Below, one piece after another: positions 28,003-40,060 of a DNA stretch of 64,000 bases. The position numbers and the translations under genes were made by a program. The stretch covers positions 2,666,001 through 2,730,000 of the forward strand of contig NZ_CP011340.1 of NCBI RefSeq assembly GCF_001278075.1, read 5' to 3'. The notes beneath the pieces were generated by a model that was not told the DNA's origin, ran no database searches, and saw only the letters and a program-made list of their open reading frames with translations. The DNA comes from Streptomyces pristinaespiralis (GTDB lineage: Bacteria > Actinomycetota > Actinomycetes > Streptomycetales > Streptomycetaceae). The stretch's first letter is position 1. Each line of letters begins with the position of its first letter.

Positions 28003-29094
28003 CTAGCGCCCCTGCTCGTACCGGTTCAGCTGTTCCAGGTCGATCATGCCGGTGTCGAAGAGGCTGGTCTCGTCCAGCGCCGTGCCCTGCTGGGGCGGCG
28101 CCTGCGGCGGGGGCGGCATCTCCCCGTAGCCGCCACCGTGGGCGGGGGCGGCGTACGGATCGGGCTGGGCGTACTGCTGGGCGTAGCCCTGGTCCTGGTA
28201 GGCGGCGTACGGGTCGGGCTGCTGGTAGCCCGCGTACGTCTCCTGGGGCTGGTACGTGTACGGGTCGTGCTGGGCCGGGATCTGCGGCTCGGGCTGCTGC
28301 GGCTGGTACGTGTACGCGTCCTGCTCACGCTCCGGCATCGGGGCGGGGGCGGAGGCGGGGGCCGGGTCGGCGAGTTCCGCGAGGCCGGCGAGGTAGTCCG
28401 CGTCGCTGGCGTGCTGAAGGCCGCCGGCGGCGTCCTGTGCGGCCATGTGCGCGCCGAGATCGTCCGTGGCGATCCGGCCGTGCAGCTTCTGACGGCCGCG
28501 GCCGACCGCGTCGAGCGTCTTGGAGAGCACGGCCTCGAAAGCGCCCAGCTTGGCGTCGACGTACTGGTCGGCCCGCTGGATGAGCGTCTGCGGGTCGTTG
28601 CTGTGCTCCGGCGCGTCCTCGTCGGCGTAGCCGTGCTCGTCGAGCCCGGGCCCCCGGCCGAGGAGCTTCTCGCGGCCGCGGTCGACGGATCCGATGGTCT
28701 TGGTGAGGACGACCTCGAAGTTGGCGAGCTTGGAGTCGACGTAGTCGTCGGCCTCCGCCCGGATCTCCTCGGCCTCGCGGCGGGCCTCGGCGAGGATGCG
28801 GTCGGCCTCGTCCTGGGACCGGCGGGCGACCTGGGTGTCGGAGATCAGCGAACCGCGCTCGGCGTGGGCGGACTCGATGATCCGCTCGGCCTCCCGGCGG
28901 GCCTCCTCGACCAGCTGCTCACGGCCGCCGATGAGCTCCTGGGCCTGGGCCAGGGAGCCGGGCAGGGCCTCGCGCACCTCTTCGAGCATGGCGAGCAGCT
29001 CGGCGCGGTTGACCACGCAGGACGCCGACATGGGCATGGAGCGGGCGTTCCCGACCGCCGCGACGATCTCGTCGAGCTTCTTCTGCACGTCCAC
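28003..29094 (-). CDS. Coiled-coil protein with internal repeat and Tyr/Gln/Pro-rich tail
   Basis: About 363 residues from GTG at 29094. Residues 30-115 are a charged coiled coil resembling ATP synthase b-subunit or DivIVA-like helices (EEARREAERIIESAHAER). Two copies of a 30-residue block follow, beginning YVDSKLANFEVVLTKTIGSV (near 117) and YVDAKLGAFEAVLSKTLDAV (near 179). The last 110 residues are low complexity with YTYQPQ and PDPYAA repeats. Function unknown; a cytoskeletal or scaffold role is inference. It lies upstream of the DUF177-rpmF operon and downstream of coaD. Confidence 0.85.
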   Translation of the reverse strand: MDVQKKLDEIVAAVGNARSMPMSASCVVNRAELLAMLEEVREALPGSLAQAQELIGGREQLVEEARREAERIIESAHAERGSLISDTQVARRSQDEADRILAEARREAEEIRAEADDYVDSKLANFEVVLTKTIGSVDRGREKLLGRGPGLDEHGYADEDAPEHSNDPQTLIQRADQYVDAKLGAFEAVLSKTLDAVGRGRQKLHGRIATDDLGAHMAAQDAAGGLQHASDADYLAGLAELADPAPASAPAPMPEREQDAYTYQPQQPEPQIPAQHDPYTYQPQETYAGYQQPDPYAAYQDQGYAQQYAQPDPYAAPAHGGGYGEMPPPPQAPPQQGTALDETSLFDTGMIDLEQLNRYEQGR

Positions 29095-29188
29095 CGTGGT
29101 TCGCCACTCTCTACTGCGGGTTGGAGACGGACGGGACGACTGTACGGGCAGTCCGTCGCCGCCCGACACCGGGTGACGAGTTGTCAGC

Positions 29189-29701
29189 TCAGCCCTTTTC
29201 CGCGAGCCGGCGCACGAGCGCGCGGTGGACGGTGTCGGGCAGCAGGTGGGAGACGTCGCCGCCCCAGGCGGCGACTTCCTTGACGAGGCTCGAGGAGAGG
29301 AAGCTGTAGGTGGGGTTGGTCGGCACGAACAGCGTCTCCACCCCCGACAGGCCGTTGTTCATCTGGGCCATCTGCAGCTCGTAGTCGAAGTCGCTGACCG
29401 CGCGCAGCCCCTTGACGATCGCGGGGATGTCGCGCTCCTTGCAGAAGTCGACCAGGAGACCGTGGTGGGACTCCACCACGACGTTCCCGTACTCACCGGT
29501 GACCTCGCGGATCATCGCGATCCGCTCGTCGACGGTGAAGAGTCCCTGCTTGGACTTGTTGATCATCACCGCGACATGTACGACGTCGTACAGCTTGGAG
29601 GCGCGGGCGATGATGTCCAGGTGCCCATTGGTGATGGGGTCGAATGACCCCGGACAGACTGCGCGGCGCAACGGAAGTCCCTCGCTCTCCGGTCCGGTCA
29701 T
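29189..29701 (-). CDS. coaD: Phosphopantetheine adenylyltransferase
   Basis: 170 residues; transfers AMP to 4'-phosphopantetheine in coenzyme A synthesis. The nucleotidyltransferase signature is PGSFDPITNGHLDII near 17-31, with the TxGH-type TNGH. A second motif, SFLSSSLVKEVA, is near 133-144. Its ATG overlaps the rsmD stop as ATGA, so the two are translationally coupled. This rsmD-coaD pairing is common in bacteria. Confidence 0.97.
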   Translation of the reverse strand: MTGPESEGLPLRRAVCPGSFDPITNGHLDIIARASKLYDVVHVAVMINKSKQGLFTVDERIAMIREVTGEYGNVVVESHHGLLVDFCKERDIPAIVKGLRAVSDFDYELQMAQMNNGLSGVETLFVPTNPTYSFLSSSLVKEVAAWGGDVSHLLPDTVHRALVRRLAEKG

Positions 29702-30282
29702 GGTGCGTCTTCGCACGTAGCGGCGGCGCGACCGTACCAAAGCGTCCCCTCGCCGTAGCGACGGGCCCGCAGTGGCGTGAAGCCCTTGGGCCAGTTGAAT
29801 TCTCCGCCTCTGGTGCTGCGCTCCACGGTGACGAGGCCATCGTCCGCGAGCCAGCCCTGGAGGCGGAGTGTGAGCAGAATCTCCCGAAGATCGTCGTCCG
29901 TGACGGCGTACGGCGGGTCGAGGAAGACGACGTCGTAGGGGCTCTCCGGCGCCGGACCCGTCACGATCTGTTCCGCTTTGCCGGTACGCACCTCCGCGCC
30001 GGGCAGGCCGAGCGCCCGCACGTTCTCCCGGACGACGCGGGCCGCCCGGGCGTCCGCCTCGACCAGCAGGGCGTGGGACGCGCCCCTGGACAGGGCCTCG
30101 AGGCCCACCGCGCCCGACCCCGCGTAGAGATCGGCGACGCGGATGCCGTCGAGGGTGCCGAGCTGGGACTCCCAGCTGGAGAACAGCCCTTCCCGGGCAC
30201 GGTCGGAGGTGGGGCGGGTGCAGGTGCCTGGCGGGACGGCGAGGCGGCGTCCGCCGGCAGCGCCGGCGATCACGCGGGTCAT
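29698..30282 (-). CDS. rsmD: 16S rRNA (guanine966-N2)-methyltransferase
   Basis: 194 residues. SAM-binding motif DLYAGSGAVGLEALSRGA is near 51-68, and the amino-methyltransferase motif DPPY is near 122. The N-terminus MTRVIAGAAGGRRL is typical of RsmD. It modifies G966 in the small-subunit rRNA. It lies between recG (upstream) and coaD (overlapping by 4 bp). Confidence 0.95.
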   Translation of the reverse strand: MTRVIAGAAGGRRLAVPPGTCTRPTSDRAREGLFSSWESQLGTLDGIRVADLYAGSGAVGLEALSRGASHALLVEADARAARVVRENVRALGLPGAEVRTGKAEQIVTGPAPESPYDVVFLDPPYAVTDDDLREILLTLRLQGWLADDGLVTVERSTRGGEFNWPKGFTPLRARRYGEGTLWYGRAAATCEDAP

Positions 30283-30335
30283 GAAGGGCCTCTCTTGAGC
30301 GGGCTCACGTCCTCAAGTGTCTCAGCCCGAGTCTC

Positions 30336-32522
30336 TCAGCCCTTGTCGAGGTACTGCTCGCGCTCCTTGTCCAGCAGGGCGTCCAGGGCGGTGCGCAGTT
30401 CGGGCAGCCGCTCGAGGTCCGGATCGGCGCCGACGATCGCGACGGCCTCCTCGCGGGCCGCGGCGATGACCTCCTCGTCCTCGATGACGGTGAGCATCCG
30501 CAGCGAGGAGCGCACCCCGGACTGGGCCTGACCCAGCACATCGCCCTCCCGGCGCTGTTCGAGGTCGATGCGGGAGAGCTCGAAGCCGTCGAGCGTCGAG
30601 GCGACCGCCGCCAGGCGCTGACGGGCGGGGCTCGCCTCCGGCATCTCCGTGACCAGCAGGCACAGGCCCGGTGCGGAGCCGCGGCCGACCCGGCCGCGCA
30701 GCTGGTGGAGCTGGGAGACGCCGAACCGGTCCGCGTCCATGATCACCATGGCGGTGGCGTTGGGGACGTTGACGCCGACCTCGATGACGGTCGTGGCGAC
30801 CAGGACGTCCACGTCGCCGGCACTGAAGCGGCGCATCACGTCGTCCTTGTCGTCCGGCGCCATCCGCCCGTGCAGGACCTCGACGCGCAGCCCGCTCAGC
30901 GGCCCCTTGGCCAGCTGGTCGGCGACCTCCAGGACGGCGAGCGGCGGGCGCTTCTCCGCCTCGTCCTCCGCCGTCTTCTTCTTCGGCTGCTCCTCGTCGT
31001 CGCCGATGCGGGGGCACACCACATACGCCTGGTGCCCGCCCTCGACCTCTTCGCGGACCCGCTCCCAGGCCCGCGACAGGAAGTGCGGCTTGTCGGCGGC
31101 GGGGACGACATGGCTGGCGATCGGCGAGCGGCCGGCCGGCAGTTGGTCCAGCACGGACGTCTCGAGGTCGCCGAAGACCGTCATCGCGACCGTACGCGGG
31201 ATGGGGGTGGCGGTCATGACCAGCAGGTGCGGCGGCTGCTTCCCCTTGGAGCGCAGGGCGTCGCGCTGCTCCACGCCGAAGCGGTGCTGCTCGTCGACGA
31301 CGACGAGGCCCAGGTCGTGGAAGCGGACCTTGTCCTCGATCAGGGCATGGGTGCCGATGACGATGCCCGCCTCGCCGGTCACCAGGTCGAGCAGCGCGTG
31401 CCGGCGGGCCGCGGCGCCCATGGAACCGGTCAGCAGCACCACCTTGGTGCCCTGCTCGGCGCCTCCGAGCATCCCTCCCTCTGCCAGCTCGCCCATCATC
31501 TCGGTGATCGAGCGGTGGTGCTGCTGGGCGAGGACCTCGGTGGGGGCCAGCATCGCGGCCTGGCCGCCCGCGTCGACGACGGCGAGCATGGCCCGCAGAG
31601 CGACCATCGTCTTGCCCGAGCCCACTTCGCCCTGGAGGAGACGGTGCATGGGGTGCTCGGTCGCGAGATCGTCGAAGATCTCCTTGCTGACCGACTGCTG
31701 GCCTTCGGTGAGGGTGAAGGGCAGTTCGGCGTCGAAGGCGTCGAGGAGCCCGCCGGGCACGGGGCGGCGGGCCACCGCGGGGAGCTGGGTGTCCGCGTAC
31801 CGCCTGCGGGCCAGCGCGACCTGGAGGACGAACGCCTCGTCCCACTTCAGCCGCTCCCTGGCCGCCTCGATGTCCGCCTTGGTGCGAGGGCGGTGGATCT
31901 TGCGCAGGGCGTCGGGCAGGGTCGCCATGCCCCGCCCCTCGCGCAGCGCGGGCGGCAGCGGGTCCACCGCCTCCGCGGACCGGTCCAGCACCGCGTCGAT
32001 CGCCTTGGAGATCTTCCAGGACTCCAGCTGCTTGCAGGCGGGGTAGATCGGGATGAGCTGGTTGGCGAAGGCGTCCACGGCGTCGGCCGCGCTCGCGCCG
32101 CCGCTCAGCGGCTCGTACGCGGGGTGGGACAGCTGGAGCTTGCGGTTGAAGACGGAGACCTTGCCCGCGAACATCGCCCGCGTGCCCGGCAGGAGGTCCT
32201 TGTGCGGTTTGTGGACGCCCTTGCCGAAGAAGACCAGCTGGAGCCGGCCGCTGCCGTCCGTGATGGTCACTTCCAGGCGCCTGCCGCGGCCCTGGTTGAA
32301 CGTGTGGATCCGCGCGTCGGCGACCTGGGCGACCACCGTGACGTGCTCGTCGAGCGGCAGCTCGGACAGGGACGTCAGCTCACCACGCTCCGCGTACCGC
32401 CGCGGGTAGTGGTGCAGCAGGTCACCGAGGGTGTGCAGATCGAGATGCTCGGCCATCACCTTGGCGGTGGCGGCGCCGAGCGTCTTCTTGAGGGGTTCGT
32501 CGAGCGCGGACACGCGATCCAT
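30336..32522 (-). CDS. recG: ATP-dependent DNA helicase RecG
   Basis: A 728-residue branch-migration helicase acting at stalled forks and recombination junctions. An N-terminal wedge/OB region (near 50-160) is followed by two helicase lobes: Walker A GEVGSGKTMVALRAML, DEQH box VVVDEQHRFGVEQR, TATPIPRTVAMTVFGD and QLRGRVGRG. The ATG at 32522 has GGAG nine bases upstream; an upstream ATG at 32552 is in frame but less likely. rsmD follows after 53 bp. It is divergent from the HSP90-like gene. Confidence 0.97.
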   Translation of the reverse strand: MDRVSALDEPLKKTLGAATAKVMAEHLDLHTLGDLLHHYPRRYAERGELTSLSELPLDEHVTVVAQVADARIHTFNQGRGRRLEVTITDGSGRLQLVFFGKGVHKPHKDLLPGTRAMFAGKVSVFNRKLQLSHPAYEPLSGGASAADAVDAFANQLIPIYPACKQLESWKISKAIDAVLDRSAEAVDPLPPALREGRGMATLPDALRKIHRPRTKADIEAARERLKWDEAFVLQVALARRRYADTQLPAVARRPVPGGLLDAFDAELPFTLTEGQQSVSKEIFDDLATEHPMHRLLQGEVGSGKTMVALRAMLAVVDAGGQAAMLAPTEVLAQQHHRSITEMMGELAEGGMLGGAEQGTKVVLLTGSMGAAARRHALLDLVTGEAGIVIGTHALIEDKVRFHDLGLVVVDEQHRFGVEQRDALRSKGKQPPHLLVMTATPIPRTVAMTVFGDLETSVLDQLPAGRSPIASHVVPAADKPHFLSRAWERVREEVEGGHQAYVVCPRIGDDEEQPKKKTAEDEAEKRPPLAVLEVADQLAKGPLSGLRVEVLHGRMAPDDKDDVMRRFSAGDVDVLVATTVIEVGVNVPNATAMVIMDADRFGVSQLHQLRGRVGRGSAPGLCLLVTEMPEASPARQRLAAVASTLDGFELSRIDLEQRREGDVLGQAQSGVRSSLRMLTVIEDEEVIAAAREEAVAIVGADPDLERLPELRTALDALLDKEREQYLDKG

Positions 32523-32685
32523 TGCACACCACTCCACCGACAGTCGTCGCACACCTGTTGATAACTCCTGGTCAACGCGGTGCCGCGGGCCCTACGATGG
32601 CCCCTCTTCCGCCCTCTTCGCGATCACCGCCGTACGGGATCGCCCGACCCGCGCCGTCGCCCGACCCCCCACCGGCGCAGCGACG

Positions 32686-34502
32686 ATGACATCTGAGACG
32701 ACACCGTCCGGCGGTACGACGACACCGCACACCTTCCAGGTCGACCTTCGCGGCCTGGTGGACCTCCTCTCCCACCACCTCTACTCCAGTCCGCGGGTCT
32801 ATCTGCGCGAACTCCTCCAGAACGCCGTGGACGCGATCACCGCCAGGCGCGCGGAGGACCCCTCGGCGCCCGCGCGGGTCAGGCTGTACGCCACCGGCGA
32901 CGGTCTGCGCGTCGAGGACTCGGGCATCGGCCTGACCGAGACGGACCTGCACACGCTGCTCGCGACGATCGGCCGCAGTTCCAAGCGCGAAGGGCTCGAG
33001 TCCGCGCGGGCCGGGTTCCTCGGTCAGTTCGGCATCGGGCTGCTCGCCTGTTTCGTCGTGGCCGCCGAGATCCGGGTGGTGAGCCGCAGCGCCCGTACGC
33101 CCGGGGCGCCGCCCGTGGAATGGTCGGCCCGCGACGACGGGTCGTACACGGTGCGGACCCTGCCCGACAGCGCCCGGCCGGAGCCGGGCACGACCGTGTA
33201 CCTCGCGCCCCGGCCCGGTACCGCCGACTGGCTCACAGAGGAGCGGGTGACCGCCCTGGCACGGGACTTCGGCTCCCTGCTGCCGTACGACGTACAGGTC
33301 GGCGACACCCCGGTCACCGACCTGCCGGCGCCCTGGGACCGTGCGTACCCGAGCCCGGCGGCGCGGCGGGTCGCTCTCGCGCGCCACTGCCACGACGTGT
33401 TCGGCTTCACCCCGCTCGACTCGGTGGACCTCACACTGCCCGTCGCCGGAGTCCGCGGGATCGCGTACGTGCTGCCGTCCGCGGTCAGCCCGGCGCAGCG
33501 CTCCGGGCACCGGGTGCACCTGAAGGGCATGCTGCTCACCGACCGGGGGGACGAACTCCTGCCGGACTGGGCCTTCTTCGTACGGTGCGTCGTCGACACC
33601 GACAGCCTGCGCCCGACGGCTTCCCGCGAATCGCTGTACGCGGACGAGACCCTCGCCGCCGTACGGGAGGCGCTCGGCGAGCGCATCCGGGAGTGGCTGA
33701 CCGGGCTGGCCGCCGGGGACCCGGAGCGGCTGGCGCAGTTCCTCTCCGTCCATCACCTGGGCGTGAAGTCGCTGGCCCGGCACGACAGCGACATGCTGCG
33801 GACGATGCTGCCGTGGCTGCCGTTCGAGACGACGGACGGGCGGTTGTCGCTGGAGGAGTTCGCCCAGCGGCACCCCGTCGTGCACTTCGCCCGGACGGTC
33901 GAGGAGTACCGGCAGGTCGCGCCGATCGCCTCCGCGCAGGGCATCGGCCTGATCAACGGTGGTTACACCTACGACTCCGAACTGGTCGAGCGCCTGCCCG
34001 AGGTGCGTCCCGGCACGGTCGTCTCCGAACTCGACGCGGACACGGTCACCGCGCACCTCGACGCCGTCGATCCCGCGGAGGAGCTGGCCCTCGCCGGTTT
34101 CCTGGCAGCCGCGCGGACCAGGCTGGAGCCGCTGGGCTGCGACGTGGTGCTGCGCGCCTTCCACCCGCTGACCGTGCCCGCGCTCCACCTCGACGACCGG
34201 GCCGCCCGGCACGAGCAGGCGCGCGCGGAGGAGGAGGCCCGGGCGGACGACCTGTGGGCCGGGATCCTCGGGTCGCTGCGCGGCAGCGCACCCCGCGCAC
34301 GGCTCGTGCTCAACCACCTCAACCCGCTGATACGCAGGATCGGTTCGCTGGACGGGGAGCTGGCGGGGACGGCGACCGAAGCGCTGTACGGACAGGCCCT
34401 GCTGATGGCGCAGCGGCCGCTGCGGCCGGCCGACTCCGCGCTCCTCAACCGCGCGTTCATGGGCCTGCTGGAGTGGGCCACCCACGACCAGGAGAACGGA
34501 CG

Positions 34503-34506
<4 letters not shown>
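32686..34506 (+). CDS. HSP90-family ATPase (HtpG-like)
   Basis: 606 residues with a GHKL ATPase fold: ELLQNAVDAI near 41-50, EDSGIGLTETD near 76-86 and GQFGIGLLACF near 112-122, all HSP90-type. The middle domain keeps the KGMLLTDRGDELLPDWAFFVR pattern in part (KGMLLTDRGDELLP). The C-terminus ends DQENGR and lacks the eukaryotic MEEVD tail that binds TPR co-chaperones. The ATG at 32686 sits inside a longer open frame and gives a family-like N-terminus. Its TGA overlaps the ATG of the next gene, a large TPR protein, so the two are translationally coupled. Clients are unknown. Confidence 0.88.
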
Positions 34507-37529
<3,023 letters not shown>

Positions 37530-37551
37530 GGGGGCGCCGCTCCGCGGGGCG

Positions 37552-37785
37552 TTCTCCCCCACCCCGCCCCTTCCCGGAACCGGAGGCTCCTCCCCTGCGC
37601 CTGGCGGCGTGGGGGGACCTCCACCGCACCCCCCGCCTCACACGCCGGGCGGGCTGACACAGTCAGCCCGCCCGGGGGCACCTCCCACGGCCGCCAGGCC
37701 GTAGGCGGAGATTGAGGGCACCGCGCGAAGCGCGGTACGGGTCCGGGCGCAGCCCGGTCTCGGGAAGGGGCGGGGTGGGGAACGG
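37552..37785. repeat. Compound inverted-repeat intergenic element
   Basis: Twenty-base arms (37557-37576 CCCCACCCCGCCCCTTCCCG and its complement at 37761-37780) enclose further hairpins: a perfect 14-bp stem at 37645-37675, CCGCGC/GCGCGG near 37721-37735 and CCGGG/CCCGG near 37743-37757. There is no ORF. It lies between convergent genes and probably ends both transcripts. Sequences like this recur between genes in Streptomyces genomes (recall). Confidence 0.75.
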
Positions 37786-37804
37786 GCAGCGGACCGGTCC
37801 GCCC

Positions 37805-39394
37805 CTACTCCACCCCGATCAGCAGCGGCGTCGTCCCGTCCCCGCCGCCCTCGTACGTGATCGTGTCCACCGCCAGGTACCCCTCGCGGACATGGGACTC
37901 CAGCCGGTCGGACAGTCCTTCCGGCGCTGTTCCGCCCAGGACGAGCGTGACCAGTTCGCCGCCCGAGGAGAGCATGCGGTCCAGCAGGGTCAAAGCCGTC
38001 TCGGTCAGGTCCTCGCCGATCACGGCGACGTCGCCGTCGATCAGGCCCAGCACGTCGCCGGCCTGGCACACGCCCGCCGAGGTCCATGACCGGTGTTCCG
38101 CCACGGCCAGTTCGGCGTAGCGCGTCGCCCCGGCCGCGGCGGTCATCGCGACGACGTCCTCGTCGAAGCGGCGGTCCGGTGCGTGGACGGCGAGGGCCGC
38201 GATGCCCTGGACCGCGGAGCGGGTCGGGATCAGGGCGACGCGGACACCTGCCGTGCGGGCCTGTTCCGCGGCCGCGGCGGCCGTGTGGCGCAGGGACGTG
38301 TCGTTGGGGAGGAGGACGACCTCGCGGGCGTGCGCCCGGCGGATCGCCTCGACGAGTTCGCCGCTGGCCGGCGGCTCTCCCGGGCGGGCCAGGACCGTGG
38401 TCGCGCCGGCCCGCCCGTACAGGTCCGCCAGCCCCTCGCCCTGCACGACTGCGACGACGGCCCGCTGGGCCTGCTCCCGCGGGGCCGGGTCGGCCGCCGT
38501 GTCGAAGTGCGTGATCCGGATCCGGTAGGGCCGTCCCGCCTCGACACCGGCTTCCACGGCCGCACCGGCGTCGTCCACGTGGACGTGGACGTTCCACAGG
38601 CCGTCGCCGCCGACGACGACGAGGGAGTCGCCCAGCCCGTCGAGCCGTGTCCGCAGTCGGGCGACGGCCTCGTCGTCCGCTTCGAGGAGGTAGATCACTT
38701 CGAAGGCGGGGCCGCTGTCGGAGCAGGGCTCGGCCGTCCGGTTCTGCCGGGCCGGCCGTGCGTGGGCGTGCGCGGCGGCCGGCGGCGCCTCGCCGGAGAC
38801 GGCCTGCACCAGCGCCCCGAGGACGGTCAGCAGCCCCTGTCCGCCGGCGTCCACGACGCCCGCGCGTTCCAGCACGGCGAGTTGGCCGGGGGTGGCGTCC
38901 AGCGCCGCCCGAGCGCCCGCGTAGGCGGCCCGCAGGGCGTCGGTAGGGGCGTTCTCCGCGGCGTCCGCCGCTGCCCCGGCGACGCTGAGGATGGTTCCCT
39001 CGACGGGGTGCGCCACCGCCTCACGCGCCAGTTCCGAGGCCCGCCGCAGCGCCCCCGCCAGGTGATCTCCGTCACCGAGCCGTTCGGCCATGCCGCGCAG
39101 GAGCTGGGCGAGGATCGTGCCCGAGTTGCCGCGGGCGCCGATGAGGGCGCCGTGGGCCATGGCCCGGATCACGTCGGCGAGGGCGGGCGAGGTGTGCCCC
39201 GTCTCGTGGGCGGCGAACACGGCCTCCACGGCCTGCGCGGCGGACTCCACGGTCAGGTAGAGATTCGTGCCGGTGTCCCCGTCGGCGACGGGGTACACGT
39301 TGATCGCGTCGATCTCCTCGCGCTCCCGGCCCAGGGACTCCAGCGCCAGGGAGCACCAGTCGCGTACGGCCGAGGCGTCGAGACTCTGCGGCAC
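37805..39394 (-). CDS. DAK2-domain protein (FakA/YloV-like)
   Basis: 529 residues. The N-terminal DAK2 domain has NVYPVADGDTGTNLYLT near 32-48 and ALIGARGNSGTILAQLLRG near 83-101, the nucleotide and metal region of dihydroxyacetone-kinase-like proteins. The C-terminal half matches the YloV/FakA layout. The family includes the fatty-acid kinase subunit FakA; that role here is inference, since no FakB is visible nearby. The GTG at 39394 has AAGGAGG eight bases upstream; the open frame extends on to 39838 only as a shadow. Confidence 0.88.
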   Translation of the reverse strand: MPQSLDASAVRDWCSLALESLGREREEIDAINVYPVADGDTGTNLYLTVESAAQAVEAVFAAHETGHTSPALADVIRAMAHGALIGARGNSGTILAQLLRGMAERLGDGDHLAGALRRASELAREAVAHPVEGTILSVAGAAADAAENAPTDALRAAYAGARAALDATPGQLAVLERAGVVDAGGQGLLTVLGALVQAVSGEAPPAAAHAHARPARQNRTAEPCSDSGPAFEVIYLLEADDEAVARLRTRLDGLGDSLVVVGGDGLWNVHVHVDDAGAAVEAGVEAGRPYRIRITHFDTAADPAPREQAQRAVVAVVQGEGLADLYGRAGATTVLARPGEPPASGELVEAIRRAHAREVVLLPNDTSLRHTAAAAAEQARTAGVRVALIPTRSAVQGIAALAVHAPDRRFDEDVVAMTAAAGATRYAELAVAEHRSWTSAGVCQAGDVLGLIDGDVAVIGEDLTETALTLLDRMLSSGGELVTLVLGGTAPEGLSDRLESHVREGYLAVDTITYEGGGDGTTPLLIGVE

Positions 39395-39597
39395 CTGGTG
39401 TTCCTCCTTGAGCGGCCGGGCAGTTCCTGGTGGCCGGCGGGGCCCCGGGCTGCGGGTCGTCCCGCAGCGTAGACCCAGGCCGCCGCCCGTGAGCGGGGCG
39501 GGGGGCGGCGGCGGCATGCTAGTTTCGTCTCTCGGAAGCAGTGGATGTATGCTGCTCCAGTTGCCCGATGAGAATCGGGCCATTCCCCCGGCAAGCC

Positions 39598-39651
39598 ACT
39601 TCAGATCTACTGATTCCGGCGCGCCGGATTCACCGTAAGTGCATCTGAAGT
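39598..39651 (+). promoter_or_regulatory. Structured leader directly upstream of rpmB
   Basis: A 9-bp closing stem (ACTTCAGAT 39598-39606 with ATCTGAAGT 39643-39651) encloses a 14-bp palindrome TCCGGCGCGCCGGA (39615-39628). It ends five bases before the GGAG of rpmB. A leader that senses ribosomal protein is possible. Confidence 0.45.
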
Positions 39652-39665
39652 CTTTGGAGTGACCC

Positions 39666-39851
39666 GTGGCTGCCAACTGCGACGTCTGCGGCAAGGGGCC
39701 GGGCTTCGGCAACAACATTTCGCACTCGCACCGCCGTACGTCCCGTCGCTGGAACCCGAACATCCAGCGTGTGCGTGCAGTGGTCGGTCGGACGCCGAAG
39801 CGGCTCAACGTCTGCACCTCGTGCATCAAGGCCGGCAAGGTCTCGCGCTAA
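39666..39851 (+). CDS. rpmB: 50S ribosomal protein L28 (zinc-binding form)
   Basis: A 61-residue ribosomal protein, [20 protein letters not shown] at the N-terminus. Two CxxC pairs (CDVC and CTSC) mark the zinc-binding form; a zinc-free paralog controlled by Zur often exists elsewhere in streptomycetes. The start is GTG at 39666 with GGAG seven bases upstream. It has a structured leader before it and a strong terminator after it, so it is a single-gene unit. Confidence 0.98.
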   Translation: MAANCDVCGKGPGFGNNISHSHRRTSRRWNPNIQRVRAVVGRTPKRLNVCTSCIKAGKVSR

Positions 39852-39922
39852 GTGATGCTCCCCGCGTCAGCGGGGATGATCCCGCCGACGTCTCGTCGTA
39901 GCGCAGCCCTCCGGTTGCCTTG

Positions 39923-39955
39923 AAAAGCCGGTCCACCTCGGTGGACCGGCTTTTT
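39923..39955 (+). terminator. Intrinsic terminator of rpmB
   Basis: A 14-bp stem (AAAAGCCGGTCCAC) with a CTCG loop and a five-T tail; the most classical terminator in the window. Confidence 0.92.
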
Positions 39956-40004
39956 GCCGTGCCCGGCGACGGGACAGGCCCCTCCCGGGCGGATTCCGGC
40001 GGGA

Positions 40005-40053
40005 GGCGGCAGGCGGCAGGCGGCAGGCGGCAGGCGGCAGGCGGCAGGCGGCA
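40005..40053. repeat. Heptanucleotide tandem repeat, GGCGGCA x7
   Basis: Seven perfect copies plus a degenerate eighth (GGCGGGC) end immediately before the thiD stop codon (40061-40063), in non-coding DNA. Confidence 0.95.
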
Positions 40054-40060
40054 GGCGGGC

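Noticed and set aside
40005..40053. Heptamer array as a possible CRISPR
   Set aside because: There are no spacers, the unit is 7 nt, and no cas genes are present.
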